Notes under the pieces: model-generated
Told to the model about the DNA's origin: nothing
What the model saw: only the letters and a program-made list of their open reading frames with translations
Database searches by the model: none
Made by a program: the position numbers and the translations under genes
In this document: piece after piece, positions 45,496 through 54,390 of the stretch
Numbering within the stretch: the first letter of the stretch is position 1
How the letters are laid out: each line of letters starts with the position of its first letter
Assembly: GCA_003583745.1 (NCBI GenBank)
Contig: QXPY01000004.1
Coordinates: 292,543-356,542 of the forward strand
Source of the DNA: Rhodocyclales bacterium GT-UBC
GTDB taxonomy: Bacteria; Pseudomonadota; Gammaproteobacteria; Burkholderiales; Rhodocyclaceae
Direction: 5' to 3'
Length of the DNA stretch: 64,000 nucleotides

Positions 45496-47187
45496 TCAGT
45501 AATCTTCTTCGTTGCCGCCCATCAGATTGGGCAGCAGGGCGTGGGCGCGTTTCAGGGCGCAGGCCAGGTCGGGGGCGACATTATCCACGCCCAGGTGGTC
45601 GATGAAGCCGGAGCGCTGCAATAACGAGCCGGGTTGGGCGTTGAGGCCGCAGACGAGCAGCGTGCAACCGCGCTTCCTGAGTTTGTCGAGCAGGCTTTCC
45701 AGGCCTTCCAGGCCGGTGGTGTCGAGCTGGATCAGCTGTGTCATGTCGAGGATGACGATTTCCGGATGGCCGGCCGCCGGGTCGAGCAGCACTTCCAGCT
45801 TGTTCACCGCGCCGAAGAACAGTGAGCCGAACAATTGCCAGGCGGCGACGCGCATCGAGCCATCGGGGTAGAGGAACTTCGGCTCGGTGGCTTCTTCGCG
45901 CAGGTGGCGACGCTCGATGCGGGTCAGTTCCGACATGCGGTAGATGAAGAACAGGCTGGACAGCACCATGCCCAGTTCGACGGCAATCGTCAGGTCGAAG
46001 ACGACCGTTACGAAAAAAGTGGCGAGCAGGATGATCCGGTAGGTGTAGGAGAACCGGCGCAATTCGAGGAATTCATGCCATTCGCCCATGTTGACGGCGA
46101 CCACCATGACGATGGCCGAGAGCGTCGCCAGCGGCACGTAGGCGGCGAGCGGGGCGGCGATGAGGACGATGCCGAGCAGGACGAGGGCGTGGGTGATGCC
46201 GGCAATCGGCGTCCGGCCGCCGCTCTTGACGTTGGTTGAGGTGCGGGCAATGGCCCCGGTGGCGGCGAAACCGCCGAAAAAGGGTGCGGCAATGTTGGCC
46301 AGGCCCTGCGCCACCAGCTCTTGGTTGGGGTCGTGGCGGTCGTCGATCAGGCCGTCGGCGACGCGGGCCGAGAGCAGGGATTCGATGGCGCCGAGCAGGG
46401 CGATGGTGATGGCTGGCGAGATCAGTTTGCCGAAATCGTGGATCGACAGGCTGGGCAGGCCGATCTGCGGGAGTTCCTGCGGGATGCCGTGGAAACGGCT
46501 GCCGATGGTTTCGACCGGCAGGTCGAGGGCGAAGGCGGCCAGCGTGCCGACCACCAGCACGGCGAGCGGCCCCGGGGCGCGGCGCAGCAGCGCGAAGCGC
46601 TGGGCTAGCCGGTTGTAGGAGAGCAGGAAGACGAAGCAGCAACTGGACAGGGCCAGGGTCGGCAGGTCGACGCTGTGGGCGGCGCCGGCCAGCGTCTTGA
46701 TGCGGCCGAAAAACTCGGCTGGCAGGTGCTCGATCTGCAGGCCGAAGAAGTCCTTGATCTGGGCGAGGAAGATGACGACGGCGATGCCGTTGGTGAAGCC
46801 GATGACGACGGTGACCGGGATGAAGCGGATCAACTGGCCCATCCGCGCCAGCCCCATGGCGAGCAAGAAGGCCCCGGCCAGCATGGTGGCGCCCATCAGG
46901 TTGGCGTAGCCATGTAGGGCGACGATGCCATAGACGATGGGGATGAAGGCGCCGGTCGGGCCGCCGATCTGGACCCGCGAACCGCCTAGCGCCGAGGTGA
47001 CCAGGCCGGCGATGATTGCCGTCCAGATGCCGGCGGCCGGCGAGCAGCCCGAGGCGATGGCGAAGGCCATGGCGAGCGGCAGGGCCAGCACGCCGACGGT
47101 GATGCCCGAAGCGAGATCCTTGCCGAACTGGGCGCGGTTATAGCCTGGCAGGCAATCCAGCAGCTTGGGGCGGAAGGCGATCTTCAT
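45496..47187 (-). CDS. SulP-family anion transporter with STAS domain
   Basis: 563 residues. Membrane part (about 1-420) with SulP signatures: LASGITVGVLALPLAMAFAIASG, GPTGAFIPIVYGIV, and ELVAQGLANIAAPFFGGFAATGAIARTSTNVKSGGRTP. The C-terminal STAS domain (about 440-550) has ILDMTQLIQLDTTGLEGLESLLDKLRKRG. SulP proteins carry sulfate, bicarbonate (BicA-like) or other anions; the substrate cannot be read from sequence by eye. It lies downstream of, and convergent with, the DabA operon, which makes bicarbonate an attractive idea but not a proven one. It is divergent from a ribbon-helix-helix gene. Confidence 0.93.
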   Translation of the reverse strand: MKIAFRPKLLDCLPGYNRAQFGKDLASGITVGVLALPLAMAFAIASGCSPAAGIWTAIIAGLVTSALGGSRVQIGGPTGAFIPIVYGIVALHGYANLMGATMLAGAFLLAMGLARMGQLIRFIPVTVVIGFTNGIAVVIFLAQIKDFFGLQIEHLPAEFFGRIKTLAGAAHSVDLPTLALSSCCFVFLLSYNRLAQRFALLRRAPGPLAVLVVGTLAAFALDLPVETIGSRFHGIPQELPQIGLPSLSIHDFGKLISPAITIALLGAIESLLSARVADGLIDDRHDPNQELVAQGLANIAAPFFGGFAATGAIARTSTNVKSGGRTPIAGITHALVLLGIVLIAAPLAAYVPLATLSAIVMVVAVNMGEWHEFLELRRFSYTYRIILLATFFVTVVFDLTIAVELGMVLSSLFFIYRMSELTRIERRHLREEATEPKFLYPDGSMRVAAWQLFGSLFFGAVNKLEVLLDPAAGHPEIVILDMTQLIQLDTTGLEGLESLLDKLRKRGCTLLVCGLNAQPGSLLQRSGFIDHLGVDNVAPDLACALKRAHALLPNLMGGNEEDY

Positions 47188-47210
47188 GGCACGCGCTCGG
47201 GGAGGGAGCG

Positions 47211-47260
47211 GAACATTATATGTTCAAGCTATTATTCGTCAATGTTAATCATATGTTAAT
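47211..47260. promoter_or_regulatory. Operator-like repeats between SulP and RHH genes
   Basis: In an AT-rich spacer, GAACAT-TAT-ATGTTC (47211-47225) is a perfect 6+3+6 dyad 24 bases upstream of the SulP ATG. TGTTAAT occurs twice (47244-47250 approximately and 47254-47260), about one helical turn apart. Ribbon-helix-helix proteins bind such short repeated half-sites, so the neighbouring RHH protein may control both divergent genes. Confidence 0.5.
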
Positions 47261-47291
47261 ATAATGCAATCTAATTGGATTTGAGCCTGTG

Positions 47292-47486
47292 ATGGAAAAG
47301 CGAACCGCCCGCCTGACGCTGCTGATCGACCCGGTCAAGAAACAGCTGTTCGAGGAAATTTGTGCCGAACACGACCTGACGCCGTCGCAGGTCGTGCGCA
47401 AGCTGATCCGTCAATACGTGATCGACAATGCCGGCAATCGCGAATTGCCGGCCTGGCTGAAGCTCCCCGGCAAGGCCGGCGAGTAA
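47292..47486 (+). CDS. CopG-like ribbon-helix-helix DNA-binding protein
   Basis: 64 residues. A beta strand with alternating residues (TARLTLLIDP) is followed by two helices (VKKQLFEEICAEHDL and PSQVVRKLIRQYVID), the RHH layout. The ATG at 47292 is used; a GTG lies directly before it. The short C-terminal tail (RELPAWLKLPGKAGE) is extra. No toxin gene follows, so it is not an obvious antitoxin; it more likely autoregulates and controls the divergent SulP gene through the repeats between them. Confidence 0.83.
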   Translation: MEKRTARLTLLIDPVKKQLFEEICAEHDLTPSQVVRKLIRQYVIDNAGNRELPAWLKLPGKAGE

Positions 47487-47487
47487 C

Positions 47488-47820
47488 TCAGTCCTGTTCG
47501 GGCGAGGGGGCTTGGCGCACCTTGTCCGGGTGATGTGCGGCGATATAACGGTCGTAATTGGCCTGCATTTCCGGTGCCTGCTTGGCGATTTCGCGCAGGA
47601 TGCGGGCCACGGCCCAGATCATCACGACCACTCCGCCAGCAGTGCAGGCAACAGCTTCAGCCAGTGACGCAGGAAAGCCAGTGAAAATGGCTCCTTTACC
47701 GGCGGCAAACCAGCTGCCGCCGATGCCGACGCAAGACAAACCGAAAACATCCGCCAGTGCATAGATAAAAATGGGGCCGGTCAGGCGCGGACGAGGCGGG
47801 CGAAGCGGGTTGTTGAGCAT
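47488..47820 (-). CDS. Small two-helix membrane protein of unknown function
   Basis: 110 residues. Two hydrophobic segments (IFIYALADVFGLSCVGIGGSWFAAG, about 17-41, and LAEAVACTAGGVVVMIWAVARIL, about 53-75) and a polar tail (KQAPEMQANYDRYIAAHHPDKVRQAP) that should be cytoplasmic. The family is not recognised. It is convergent with the RHH gene (one-base gap) and divergent from the ABC substrate-binding protein gene. Confidence 0.72.
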   Translation of the reverse strand: MLNNPLRPPRPRLTGPIFIYALADVFGLSCVGIGGSWFAAGKGAIFTGFPASLAEAVACTAGGVVVMIWAVARILREIAKQAPEMQANYDRYIAAHHPDKVRQAPSPEQD

Positions 47821-47830
47821 GGCTGGTCGC

Positions 47831-47836
47831 TATAAT
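47831..47836 (+). promoter_or_regulatory. -10 element of the ABC substrate-binding protein gene
   Basis: TATAAT followed by GCGGG, 36 bases before the ATG at 47873. The -35 is not clear (TTGTTG is 15 bases upstream). It overlaps the start region of the divergent small membrane protein gene. Confidence 0.5.
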
Positions 47837-47872
47837 GCGGGAAGTTCGCATTTTGCCCGAAGGATCATCTCC

Positions 47873-49018
47873 ATGCCGAAGTTTCCCCGGATTGCCCTGC
47901 TCGCCGGCCTGTTGTCGCTGGCTGGCGTCGTTCACGCCGAAATCAAGATTGGCGTCATTGCTTCATCGACCGGGCCGACCGCTGTCGTCGGCATCCCGCA
48001 GAAAAACACCATCGCCTTGCTGCCGACCGAGATCGGCGGTCAGAAGGTCGAGTACATCGTGCTTGACGATGCTTCCGATCCGACCAACGCGGTTACCGGG
48101 GTCAAGAAGCTGCTCGGTGAGCACAAGGTCGATGCGCTGATCGGCCCGACGACGACGCCGGCGGCGCTGGCCATGCTCGATTTCGTCGCCGAGTCGAAGA
48201 CGCCTTTGCTGACCACGGTCGGTTCGTCCGCCATCGTGCTGCCGATGGACGACAAGAAGAAGTGGGTCTTCAAGACGACGCAAAACGATGACCTGATTTC
48301 CGAAGCGGTCGTTGCCCACATGTTGGCCAATGGCGTCAAGACGGTTGGTTTCATCGGCTTCAATGATCCGTATGGCGAGAACTGGTTCAAGGTCTTTGCT
48401 GGCCAGGCCGAGAAGGCCGGCCTGCAGATCGTCGCCAACGAGCGCTATGGTCGTACCGATCAGTCGGTGACCGGGCAGGTGCTGAAAACGATTGCCGCCA
48501 AGCCGGACGCCGTGTTCATTGCGGCGACCGGTGGTCCGGCTGTTTTGCCGCAAGCCGGTTTGCAGGACAAGGGCTACAAGGGCCGTATCTACCAGACGCA
48601 CGGCGTTGCGACCAACGACTTCATCCGCCTGGGCGGCAAGGCGGTCGAAGGCACGTTGATGGCGGGCGGGCCGATGCTGGTCGCCGACGACCTGCCGGCG
48701 AGCAATCCGATCAAGGCGGTTGCCCAAGGGTATATCAAGGCTTACGAGGGCAAATACGGTGCCGGGACGATGTCGACTTTCGGTGCCAATACCTTCGATG
48801 CCGGCTTACTGCTGCAGAAGACCATCCCGGAGGCGCTGAAAAAAGCGCGTCCCGGTACGCCGGAGTTCCGTCAGGCGCTGCGCGATGCCCTAGAGCGGGC
48901 CAAGGAAGTGGTCGGGGCCCAGGGCGTGTTCTCGATGACGGCGCAGAACCATAACGGCATGGATCAGCGGGCGCGGGTCATGATGACGGTCAAGGGAGGG
49001 CGCTGGGTGCCCTTGTAG
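47873..49018 (+). CDS. LivJ-type branched-chain amino acid/amide ABC transporter substrate-binding protein
   Basis: 381 residues from the ATG at 47873, chosen because it begins a clean signal peptide (MPKFPRIALLAGLLSLAGVVHA). The mature part is a type I periplasmic binding protein: KIGVIASSTGPTAVVGIPQKN, VIGPTTTPAALAMLDFVAESKTPLL, TVGFIGFNDPYGENWFKVF, and GRTDQSVTGQVLKTIAAKPDAVFIAATG. Family members bind leucine, amides, urea or aromatic acids. No permease or ATPase gene is adjacent, so it is an orphan that must use a transporter encoded elsewhere. A strong terminator follows. Confidence 0.92.
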   Translation: MPKFPRIALLAGLLSLAGVVHAEIKIGVIASSTGPTAVVGIPQKNTIALLPTEIGGQKVEYIVLDDASDPTNAVTGVKKLLGEHKVDALIGPTTTPAALAMLDFVAESKTPLLTTVGSSAIVLPMDDKKKWVFKTTQNDDLISEAVVAHMLANGVKTVGFIGFNDPYGENWFKVFAGQAEKAGLQIVANERYGRTDQSVTGQVLKTIAAKPDAVFIAATGGPAVLPQAGLQDKGYKGRIYQTHGVATNDFIRLGGKAVEGTLMAGGPMLVADDLPASNPIKAVAQGYIKAYEGKYGAGTMSTFGANTFDAGLLLQKTIPEALKKARPGTPEFRQALRDALERAKEVVGAQGVFSMTAQNHNGMDQRARVMMTVKGGRWVPL

Positions 49019-49075
49019 CCAGCGGCGGAACCCCGAATGGTGGTGTAAACGGGGTTTGCATAAGGTTTGATGTTG

Positions 49076-49105
49076 CGGCTTGTCAATTGGCAAGCCGTTT
49101 TTTTT
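49076..49105 (+). terminator. Rho-independent terminator of the substrate-binding protein gene
   Basis: CGGCTTG and CAAGCCG with an eight-base loop, followed by eight T residues, 57 bases after the stop. A preceding stem (AACCCCG near 49030 and CGGGGTT near 49051) may add to termination. Confidence 0.85.
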
Positions 49106-49471
49106 GTCGCAATTATTTTAGCGATGCTTGCGAAAGGGGCTTGACAAGTACGAAGTCGAGTTGGGAGTTATGCACAGTTCGAAATCCTCAATTGTTCCAT
49201 CGCTTGCGGGTTTGGTGATTTTTGGCAAATTCGCTATCCAATTTTAATTTTGTTTAAAAACAATGGGTTGGGTGTCCGCTCAAGTTTCGGGCAGGGTAAG
49301 GAAAAGCCTTGTGCGACGGTCACTTAGCTTCACTGCCCACGATTCATTCACAGACTTATCCACAGGTTTTGTGGATAGTTCGAAAAGACTAAGGCGCCCT
49401 ATCGGATTGGGGTGTTAAGTTAAAGTAATACTTGAAGTTCGGAAGCGTGATTGCTGCGCTGCAATAAGACA
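49106..49471. other. Gene-free AT-rich gap with DnaA-box-like sites
   Basis: This stretch lies between two convergent 3' ends, so promoter content is not expected. It holds TTATGCACA at 49168-49176, TTATCCACA at 49356-49364, and TGTGGATAG at 49370-49378 (reverse complement CTATCCACA). The first two fit TTATNCACA, and the last differs by one base. The last two form an inverted pair five bases apart. AT-rich runs lie between (TTTTAATTTTGTTTAAAAAC near 49240). No open frame with a start signal is visible. Confidence 0.5.
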
Positions 49472-49492
49472 ACGGCCTGCGTTGCAGGCCGT
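49472..49492 (-). terminator. Probable terminator hairpin after metG
   Basis: ACGGCCTGC and GCAGGCCGT with a three-base loop, 16 bases after the metG stop. The T-run on the minus strand is short (TTGTCTTATT), so termination may be weak. Confidence 0.55.
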
Positions 49493-49507
49493 TTGTCATG
49501 GTGCGGA

Positions 49508-51604
49508 TTATTTCACCCGCATGCCCGGTTGCGCACCGGAATCCGGCGACAGCAGGTAGATGCCCGGCGTCTTGCCGTCCGGGTCGGAGGCGGCCATGAC
49601 CATGCCTTCGGAAAGGCCGAACTTCATCTTGCGCGGTGCCAGGTTGGCGACCATCACGGTCAGGCGGCCGATCAGCTGTGCCGGGTCGTAAGCTGCCTTG
49701 ATGCCGGCGAAGACGTTGCGCGGCTTCTCCTCGCCGATGTCCAGGGTCAGGCGCACCAGCTTGTCGGCGCTTTCGACGTGTTCTGCGTTGGCGATGCGGG
49801 CGATGCGCAGGTCGATCTTCATGAAATCGTCGATGCTGCACAGGCCGTCGCCGGCCGGTGCGGCTTCCTTCTTCTCGGCCGGCTTTTCTGTTTTTGCCGT
49901 TTTCTTGGCGTCAACCGCTGCGACCTCGGCGGCAGGGGCCAGCGAAGCCTTGTTGGCTTCGATCAGCTTTTCGATGAGCTTCGGATCGACGCGCGTCATC
50001 AGGTGGCTGTAGGCGTTGATCGCGTGGCCGGCGGCGAGCAGGTTTTGGGCGTCGGCCCAGGTTAGCGGCGCGCTGTTGAGGAAGCCCTCGACCTGTTGCG
50101 CGACCACCGGCAGCACCGGCTTGAGCAGCACGGTGAGCAGGCGGAACAGATTCAGCGCATTACTGCAGGCGGCGTGCAGTTCAACTTCCTTGCCTTCCTG
50201 CTTGGCCAGCTCCCAGGGTTTGACGCTGTCCACGTACTGGTTGGCGAGGTCGGTCAGGGCCATGATCTCGCGCACGGCCTTGCCGAATTCGCGGGCCTCG
50301 TAGTGCTCGGCGATGCGCGGCGCGGCTTCCTGGATCGCCTTGATGGCGGGCAGGCTGGCATCGGCCGGCGCCAGCTGGCCGGTGAAGCGCTTGCTGATGA
50401 AGCCGGCCGAGCGGCTGGCGATATTCACGTACTTGCCGACCAGGTCCGAATTCACGCGCGCCACGAAGTCGTCGAAGCTAAGGTCGATGTCTTCCATAGT
50501 GTTGGAGAGCTTGGCGGCGAAGTAGTAGCGCAGCCATTCCGGATTGAGCCCGGTGGCGAGGAAGCTCTCGGCGGTGATGAAGGTGCCGCGCGATTTCGAC
50601 ATTTTGGCGCCGTCTACCGTCAGGAAGCCGTGCGCGAAGATCTTGGTCGGCGTGCGGAAGCCGGCGTGCTGCAGTTCGGCCGGCCAGAACAGCGCGTGGA
50701 AATAGAGGATGTCCTTGCCGATGAAGTGGTAGAGCTCGGTCGTCGAATCCTTGCGGAAATACTCGTCGAAATCGAGGCCCTTCTGGGCGCAAAGGTTCTT
50801 GAACGAGCCCATGTAGCCGATCGGCGCATCGAGCCAGACGTAGAAATACTTGCCCGGCGCATCGGGAATCTCGAAGCCGAAGTAGGGCGCGTCGCGCGAG
50901 ATGTCCCAATCGGTCAGCTTGTTCTCGCCGGGCGCGCCCAGCCATTCCTGCATCTTGTTGGCAGCTTCGTTCTGCAGCACGCCGCTGCTGGTGTACTGGC
51001 GCAGGAAGCTTTCACAGCGCGGGTCGGAGAGCTTGAAGAAGTAGTGGTCGGAGTTGCGCAGTTCCGGCTTGGCGCCGGAGACGGCCGAGAACGGTTCGAT
51101 CAGGTCGGTCGGCGCGTAGGCGGCGCCGCAGACTTCGCAGTTGTCGCCGTACTGGTCCTTGGCGTGGCACTTCGGGCACTCGCCCTTGATGAAGCGGTCG
51201 GGCAGGAACATCTGCTTGACCGGGTCGTAATACTGTTCGATGGTGCGTACTTCGATCAGGCCGGCGGCCTTGAGCTTGCCGTAGATGTCGTTGGCACATT
51301 CGCGGGTTTCCGGCGAATGGGTGCTGTAGAAATTGTCGAAGCCGACGTGGAAGCCGGCGAAGTCGCGCGAGTGCTCGCCATGGACGCGGCCGATCAGCTG
51401 TTCCGGCGTGATGCCTTCCTTCTCGGCGCGCAGCATGATCGGCGTGCCGTGCGTGTCGTCGGCGCAAACGTACCAGCATTCGTTGCCGGACATTTTCTGG
51501 AAGCGCACCCAGATGTCGGTCTGGATGTATTCGACGAGGTGGCCGAGGTGAATGGCGCCGTTGGCGTAAGGCAGGGCGGAAGTGACGAGGATTTTGCGCG
51601 ACAT
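49508..51604 (-). CDS. metG: Methionyl-tRNA synthetase
   Basis: 698 residues, full length. Charges initiator and elongator tRNA-Met. The HIGH motif is HLGH (19-22), the zinc knuckle is [18 protein letters not shown] (about 145-162), KMSKS is near residue 332, and the C-terminal tRNA-binding/dimerisation domain is present ([22 protein letters not shown] to the end). A Lys/Ala-rich linker ([22 protein letters not shown]) joins the anticodon domain to the C-terminal domain. It faces the OmpR-type regulator gene across about 195 bases. Confidence 0.97.
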   Translation of the reverse strand: MSRKILVTSALPYANGAIHLGHLVEYIQTDIWVRFQKMSGNECWYVCADDTHGTPIMLRAEKEGITPEQLIGRVHGEHSRDFAGFHVGFDNFYSTHSPETRECANDIYGKLKAAGLIEVRTIEQYYDPVKQMFLPDRFIKGECPKCHAKDQYGDNCEVCGAAYAPTDLIEPFSAVSGAKPELRNSDHYFFKLSDPRCESFLRQYTSSGVLQNEAANKMQEWLGAPGENKLTDWDISRDAPYFGFEIPDAPGKYFYVWLDAPIGYMGSFKNLCAQKGLDFDEYFRKDSTTELYHFIGKDILYFHALFWPAELQHAGFRTPTKIFAHGFLTVDGAKMSKSRGTFITAESFLATGLNPEWLRYYFAAKLSNTMEDIDLSFDDFVARVNSDLVGKYVNIASRSAGFISKRFTGQLAPADASLPAIKAIQEAAPRIAEHYEAREFGKAVREIMALTDLANQYVDSVKPWELAKQEGKEVELHAACSNALNLFRLLTVLLKPVLPVVAQQVEGFLNSAPLTWADAQNLLAAGHAINAYSHLMTRVDPKLIEKLIEANKASLAPAAEVAAVDAKKTAKTEKPAEKKEAAPAGDGLCSIDDFMKIDLRIARIANAEHVESADKLVRLTLDIGEEKPRNVFAGIKAAYDPAQLIGRLTVMVANLAPRKMKFGLSEGMVMAASDPDGKTPGIYLLSPDSGAQPGMRVK

Positions 51605-51799
51605 GAAAGGCCGGAAGCAGAAAAATAAAGCGTAATTTTACCGCGATGCCCAAGCAGCCGGTTTTTATCATGCTGGTGCGGCGACTCAAGAATTTGTGTC
51701 GGGAAGGTAAACGATTGTGTTCACTTGGTAAAATTAAGCGGAGTGCGTATTGCCCCCTCACCTTTGAGCCGGCATCATTTTGGATGAAAAGGGGATTCC

Positions 51800-52486
51800 A
51801 TGAATTTCGCAGTTGTAGAAGATAGCCGCAGTCAGGCTGAAGTGCTGAAGGCGCTTCTGAAGAGCGAGGGGCACCAGGTCGAGGTGTTCGCCGAAGGTTT
51901 GGCCTGTATCGAGGCGCTGAAAACGCGGACTTTCGATTTTTTCATCATTGACTGGACTTTGCCGGATATCGGTGGTGACGAGGTTCTGCGTCTGGTGCGC
52001 GAAAAATGTGGCTGGGAAGTTCCGGTGATTTTTTGTACCGCGCGTACCGAAGAGGAAAGCGCTTCCGACATCCTGCGCCTCGGGGCCGACGACTACATTC
52101 CCAAGCCGATCCGCTACATGGAGTTCATGGCCCGTGTTCAGGCGCTGCTGCGGCGGCGCAAGGCAGTGGCCCCCGGGCCGCTGCGCATTGGCAACATCGA
52201 GGTGGACCTGGAGGGGCGGCGGATTCGTCTGGCTGGCAGCGAGGTCGATCTGACGCAGCGCGAATTCGACCTGGCCGTGGTGTTCCTGCGCAACGTCGGC
52301 CGGGTACTGCCGCGCGAGGAATTGCTGGCCAGCGTCTGGGTGCGCGAGGCCGAAGTCGATACCCGTACCGTCGATACCCATACCAGCCGCCTGCGCAAGA
52401 AGCTCGGTCTGGCTGGCGAGAGCGGCCTGATGCTGACTTCGGTTTACGGCCAGGGCTATCGTCTGGATACCGTCCAGCAAGGCTGA
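51800..52486 (+). CDS. OmpR/PhoB-family response regulator
   Basis: 228 residues. Receiver domain with acidic pocket VVEDS, phosphoacceptor Asp51 (FFIIDWTLPDIGG) and Lys in IPKPIR. The winged-helix output domain (about 125-225) has LTQREFDLAVVFLRNVGRVLPREEL and RTVDTHTSRLRKKLGL. No sensor kinase is adjacent; the orphan kinases elsewhere in the window are possible partners. The upstream 195 bases contain no clear full promoter. The next gene (mrp) starts 79 bases downstream with its own candidate -10. Confidence 0.92.
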   Translation: MNFAVVEDSRSQAEVLKALLKSEGHQVEVFAEGLACIEALKTRTFDFFIIDWTLPDIGGDEVLRLVREKCGWEVPVIFCTARTEEESASDILRLGADDYIPKPIRYMEFMARVQALLRRRKAVAPGPLRIGNIEVDLEGRRIRLAGSEVDLTQREFDLAVVFLRNVGRVLPREELLASVWVREAEVDTRTVDTHTSRLRKKLGLAGESGLMLTSVYGQGYRLDTVQQG

Positions 52487-52564
52487 TTGCCGACTCCGGT
52501 TTGCTGTATACTGGACAAAATTGCTCGGGTATTGCCCGGCCGTTATCCCCAAACCGGAGTTTCC

Positions 52565-53656
52565 ATGAGTCTTACAGAACAGCAAATCAAGGCTGCGCTT
52601 TCTGCTGCGGTCGATCCCAATACCGGCAAGGATTTCGTTGCCGGCAAGACAGTCAAGAACATCAAGATCGATGGTGACGATGTCGCCTTCGACATCGAGC
52701 TCGGCTACCCGGCCAAAACCCAGATTGACCTTATCCGCAAGCAGGTGATCGCGGCTGTCCGCACCCTGCCGGGCGTCGGCAACGTTTCGGCCAATGTCTT
52801 CAGCAAGGTGGTGGCGCATTCGGTGCAGTTGGGTGTCAAGCTCTTGCCCGGCGTCAAGAACATCATCGCCGTTGCCTCGGGCAAGGGGGGGGTCGGCAAG
52901 AGCACGACGGCAGTGAACCTGGCGCTGGCGCTGGCCCAGGAAGGTGCGCGGGTCGGTATTCTCGACGCCGACATCTACGGTCCGTCGCAGCCGCAGATGC
53001 TCGGCCTGGGCGGGCAACAGCCCGAATCCAAGGACGGCAAGAGCATGGAGCCGCTGGAGGCCTACGGCCTGCAGGCGATGTCGATCGGTTTCATGGTCGA
53101 TGTCGAGACGCCGATGGTCTGGCGCGGTCCGATGGTCGCCCAGGCGCTCGACCAGATGCTCGGGCAGACCAATTGGAGCGATCTCGATTACCTGATCGTC
53201 GACATGCCGCCGGGTACCGGCGACATTCAGCTTTCACTGGCCCAGAAGGTGCCGGTGACCGGCGCGGTGATCGTCACCACGCCGCAGGACATTGCGCTGA
53301 TCGATGCGCGCAAGGGGCTGAAGATGTTCGAGAAGGTGAATATCCCCATCCTCGGCATCGTCGAAAACATGAGCATCCACATCTGCTCGAAGTGCGGCCA
53401 CGAAGAGCACATCTTCGGTGAGGGCGGCGGCGAGCGCATGGGCAAGGATTACGACGTGGAGTTTCTGGGCAGTCTGCCGCTGGAACTGGCGATCCGCGAA
53501 ATGGCGGACGGCGGCAAGCCGACCGTGGTCGGGGCGCCGGATTCGCGCACGGCTGAAATCTACCGCGGCATCGCGCGCCGGGTTGCAGTCAAGATCGCCG
53601 AGAAGGCGAAGGATATGAGCTCGAAATTCCCCAATATCGTGGTGCAGAACACCTGA
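52565..53656 (+). CDS. apbC: Mrp/ApbC-family iron-sulfur cluster carrier ATPase
   Basis: 363 residues from the ATG at 52565 (CGGAG upstream); the frame extends back to 52487 but that part covers the promoter region. N-terminal MIP18 (DUF59) domain (about 5-85), then the ParA-like ATPase with deviant Walker [11 protein letters not shown] (105-114), [10 protein letters not shown], and [14 protein letters not shown]. The C-terminal CxxC (ICSKCGHEE) binds a bridging Fe-S cluster in the dimer. It carries and inserts Fe-S clusters. TATACT at 52507-52512 is a possible -10. A terminator follows. Confidence 0.95.
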   Translation: MSLTEQQIKAALSAAVDPNTGKDFVAGKTVKNIKIDGDDVAFDIELGYPAKTQIDLIRKQVIAAVRTLPGVGNVSANVFSKVVAHSVQLGVKLLPGVKNIIAVASGKGGVGKSTTAVNLALALAQEGARVGILDADIYGPSQPQMLGLGGQQPESKDGKSMEPLEAYGLQAMSIGFMVDVETPMVWRGPMVAQALDQMLGQTNWSDLDYLIVDMPPGTGDIQLSLAQKVPVTGAVIVTTPQDIALIDARKGLKMFEKVNIPILGIVENMSIHICSKCGHEEHIFGEGGGERMGKDYDVEFLGSLPLELAIREMADGGKPTVVGAPDSRTAEIYRGIARRVAVKIAEKAKDMSSKFPNIVVQNT

Positions 53657-53680
53657 TAATTTGTAGACATTTTCTGAGAC

Positions 53681-53711
53681 AAAGGCGGGTAGAATCCCGC
53701 CTTTGTTTTTT
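53681..53711 (+). terminator. Rho-independent terminator after apbC
   Basis: AAAGGCGGG-TAGAAT-CCCGCCTTT followed by GTTTTTT. The loop TAGAAT could also act as a -10 hexamer for dcd, whose ATG is 37 bases further on. Confidence 0.8.
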
Positions 53712-53730
53712 GCCGTACGGAATAGAGAAA

Positions 53731-54297
53731 ATGGCCATCAAATCAGATAAGTGGATTCGCCGCATGGCGCTGGAACACGGCATGATCGAGCCGTTCGCGC
53801 CGGACTTGGTGCGCGAGGTCAATGGCCAGAAAATCGTCTCCTACGGGACCTCGAGCTACGGCTACGATATCCGCTGTGCTCGCGAGTTCAAGGTATTCAC
53901 CAATATCAATTCGACCGTCGTCGATCCGAAGAACTTCGATCCCAAGTCTTTTGTCGAGATCGAGTCCGACGTTTGCATCATTCCGCCGAATTCCTTCGCG
54001 CTGGCCCGGACCATGGAGTATTTCCGCATTCCGCGTTCGGTGCTGACTGTCTGCCTCGGCAAGAGCACCTATGCCCGCTGCGGCATCATCGTCAATGTGA
54101 CGCCGTTCGAGCCGGAGTGGGAAGGCCATGTCACGCTGGAGTTTTCCAACACGACGCCGCTGCCGGCCAAGATTTACGCCGGCGAAGGCTGCGCCCAGGT
54201 CCTGTTCTTCGAGTCCGATGAGATCTGCGAAACCTCCTACAAGGATCGGGGTGGCAAGTACCAGGGGCAAGAAGGCGTTACCCTGCCCAAGATCTGA
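53731..54297 (+). CDS. dcd: dCTP deaminase
   Basis: 188 residues. Converts dCTP to dUTP, supplying dUMP for thymidylate synthesis; thyA is about 5 kb downstream. Family motifs: [54 protein letters not shown] with the catalytic Glu in [12 protein letters not shown], and [11 protein letters not shown]. Length is that of the homotrimeric deaminase. The start [13 protein letters not shown] at 53731 is standard; the frame runs back to 53710 without an RBS. Confidence 0.96.
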   Translation: MAIKSDKWIRRMALEHGMIEPFAPDLVREVNGQKIVSYGTSSYGYDIRCAREFKVFTNINSTVVDPKNFDPKSFVEIESDVCIIPPNSFALARTMEYFRIPRSVLTVCLGKSTYARCGIIVNVTPFEPEWEGHVTLEFSNTTPLPAKIYAGEGCAQVLFFESDEICETSYKDRGGKYQGQEGVTLPKI

Positions 54298-54390
54298 TAA
54301 TGGAAGGCCCGCGGATTTTCCCTGGGCTGTAACAACACCGTCTTATTCTGTGACCCGCTGCGGCGGGTCGCCGCTTTTCAAGGAAACAGC

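Noticed and set aside
47292..47486. RHH protein as an antitoxin of a toxin-antitoxin pair
   Set aside because: The next gene is on the opposite strand and encodes a two-helix membrane protein that does not resemble a toxin of the ParE/RelE/MazF/PIN types.
53690..53695. TAGAAT as a definite dcd promoter
   Set aside because: It forms the loop of a strong terminator hairpin, so its role as a -10 element cannot be separated from that structure by sequence alone.
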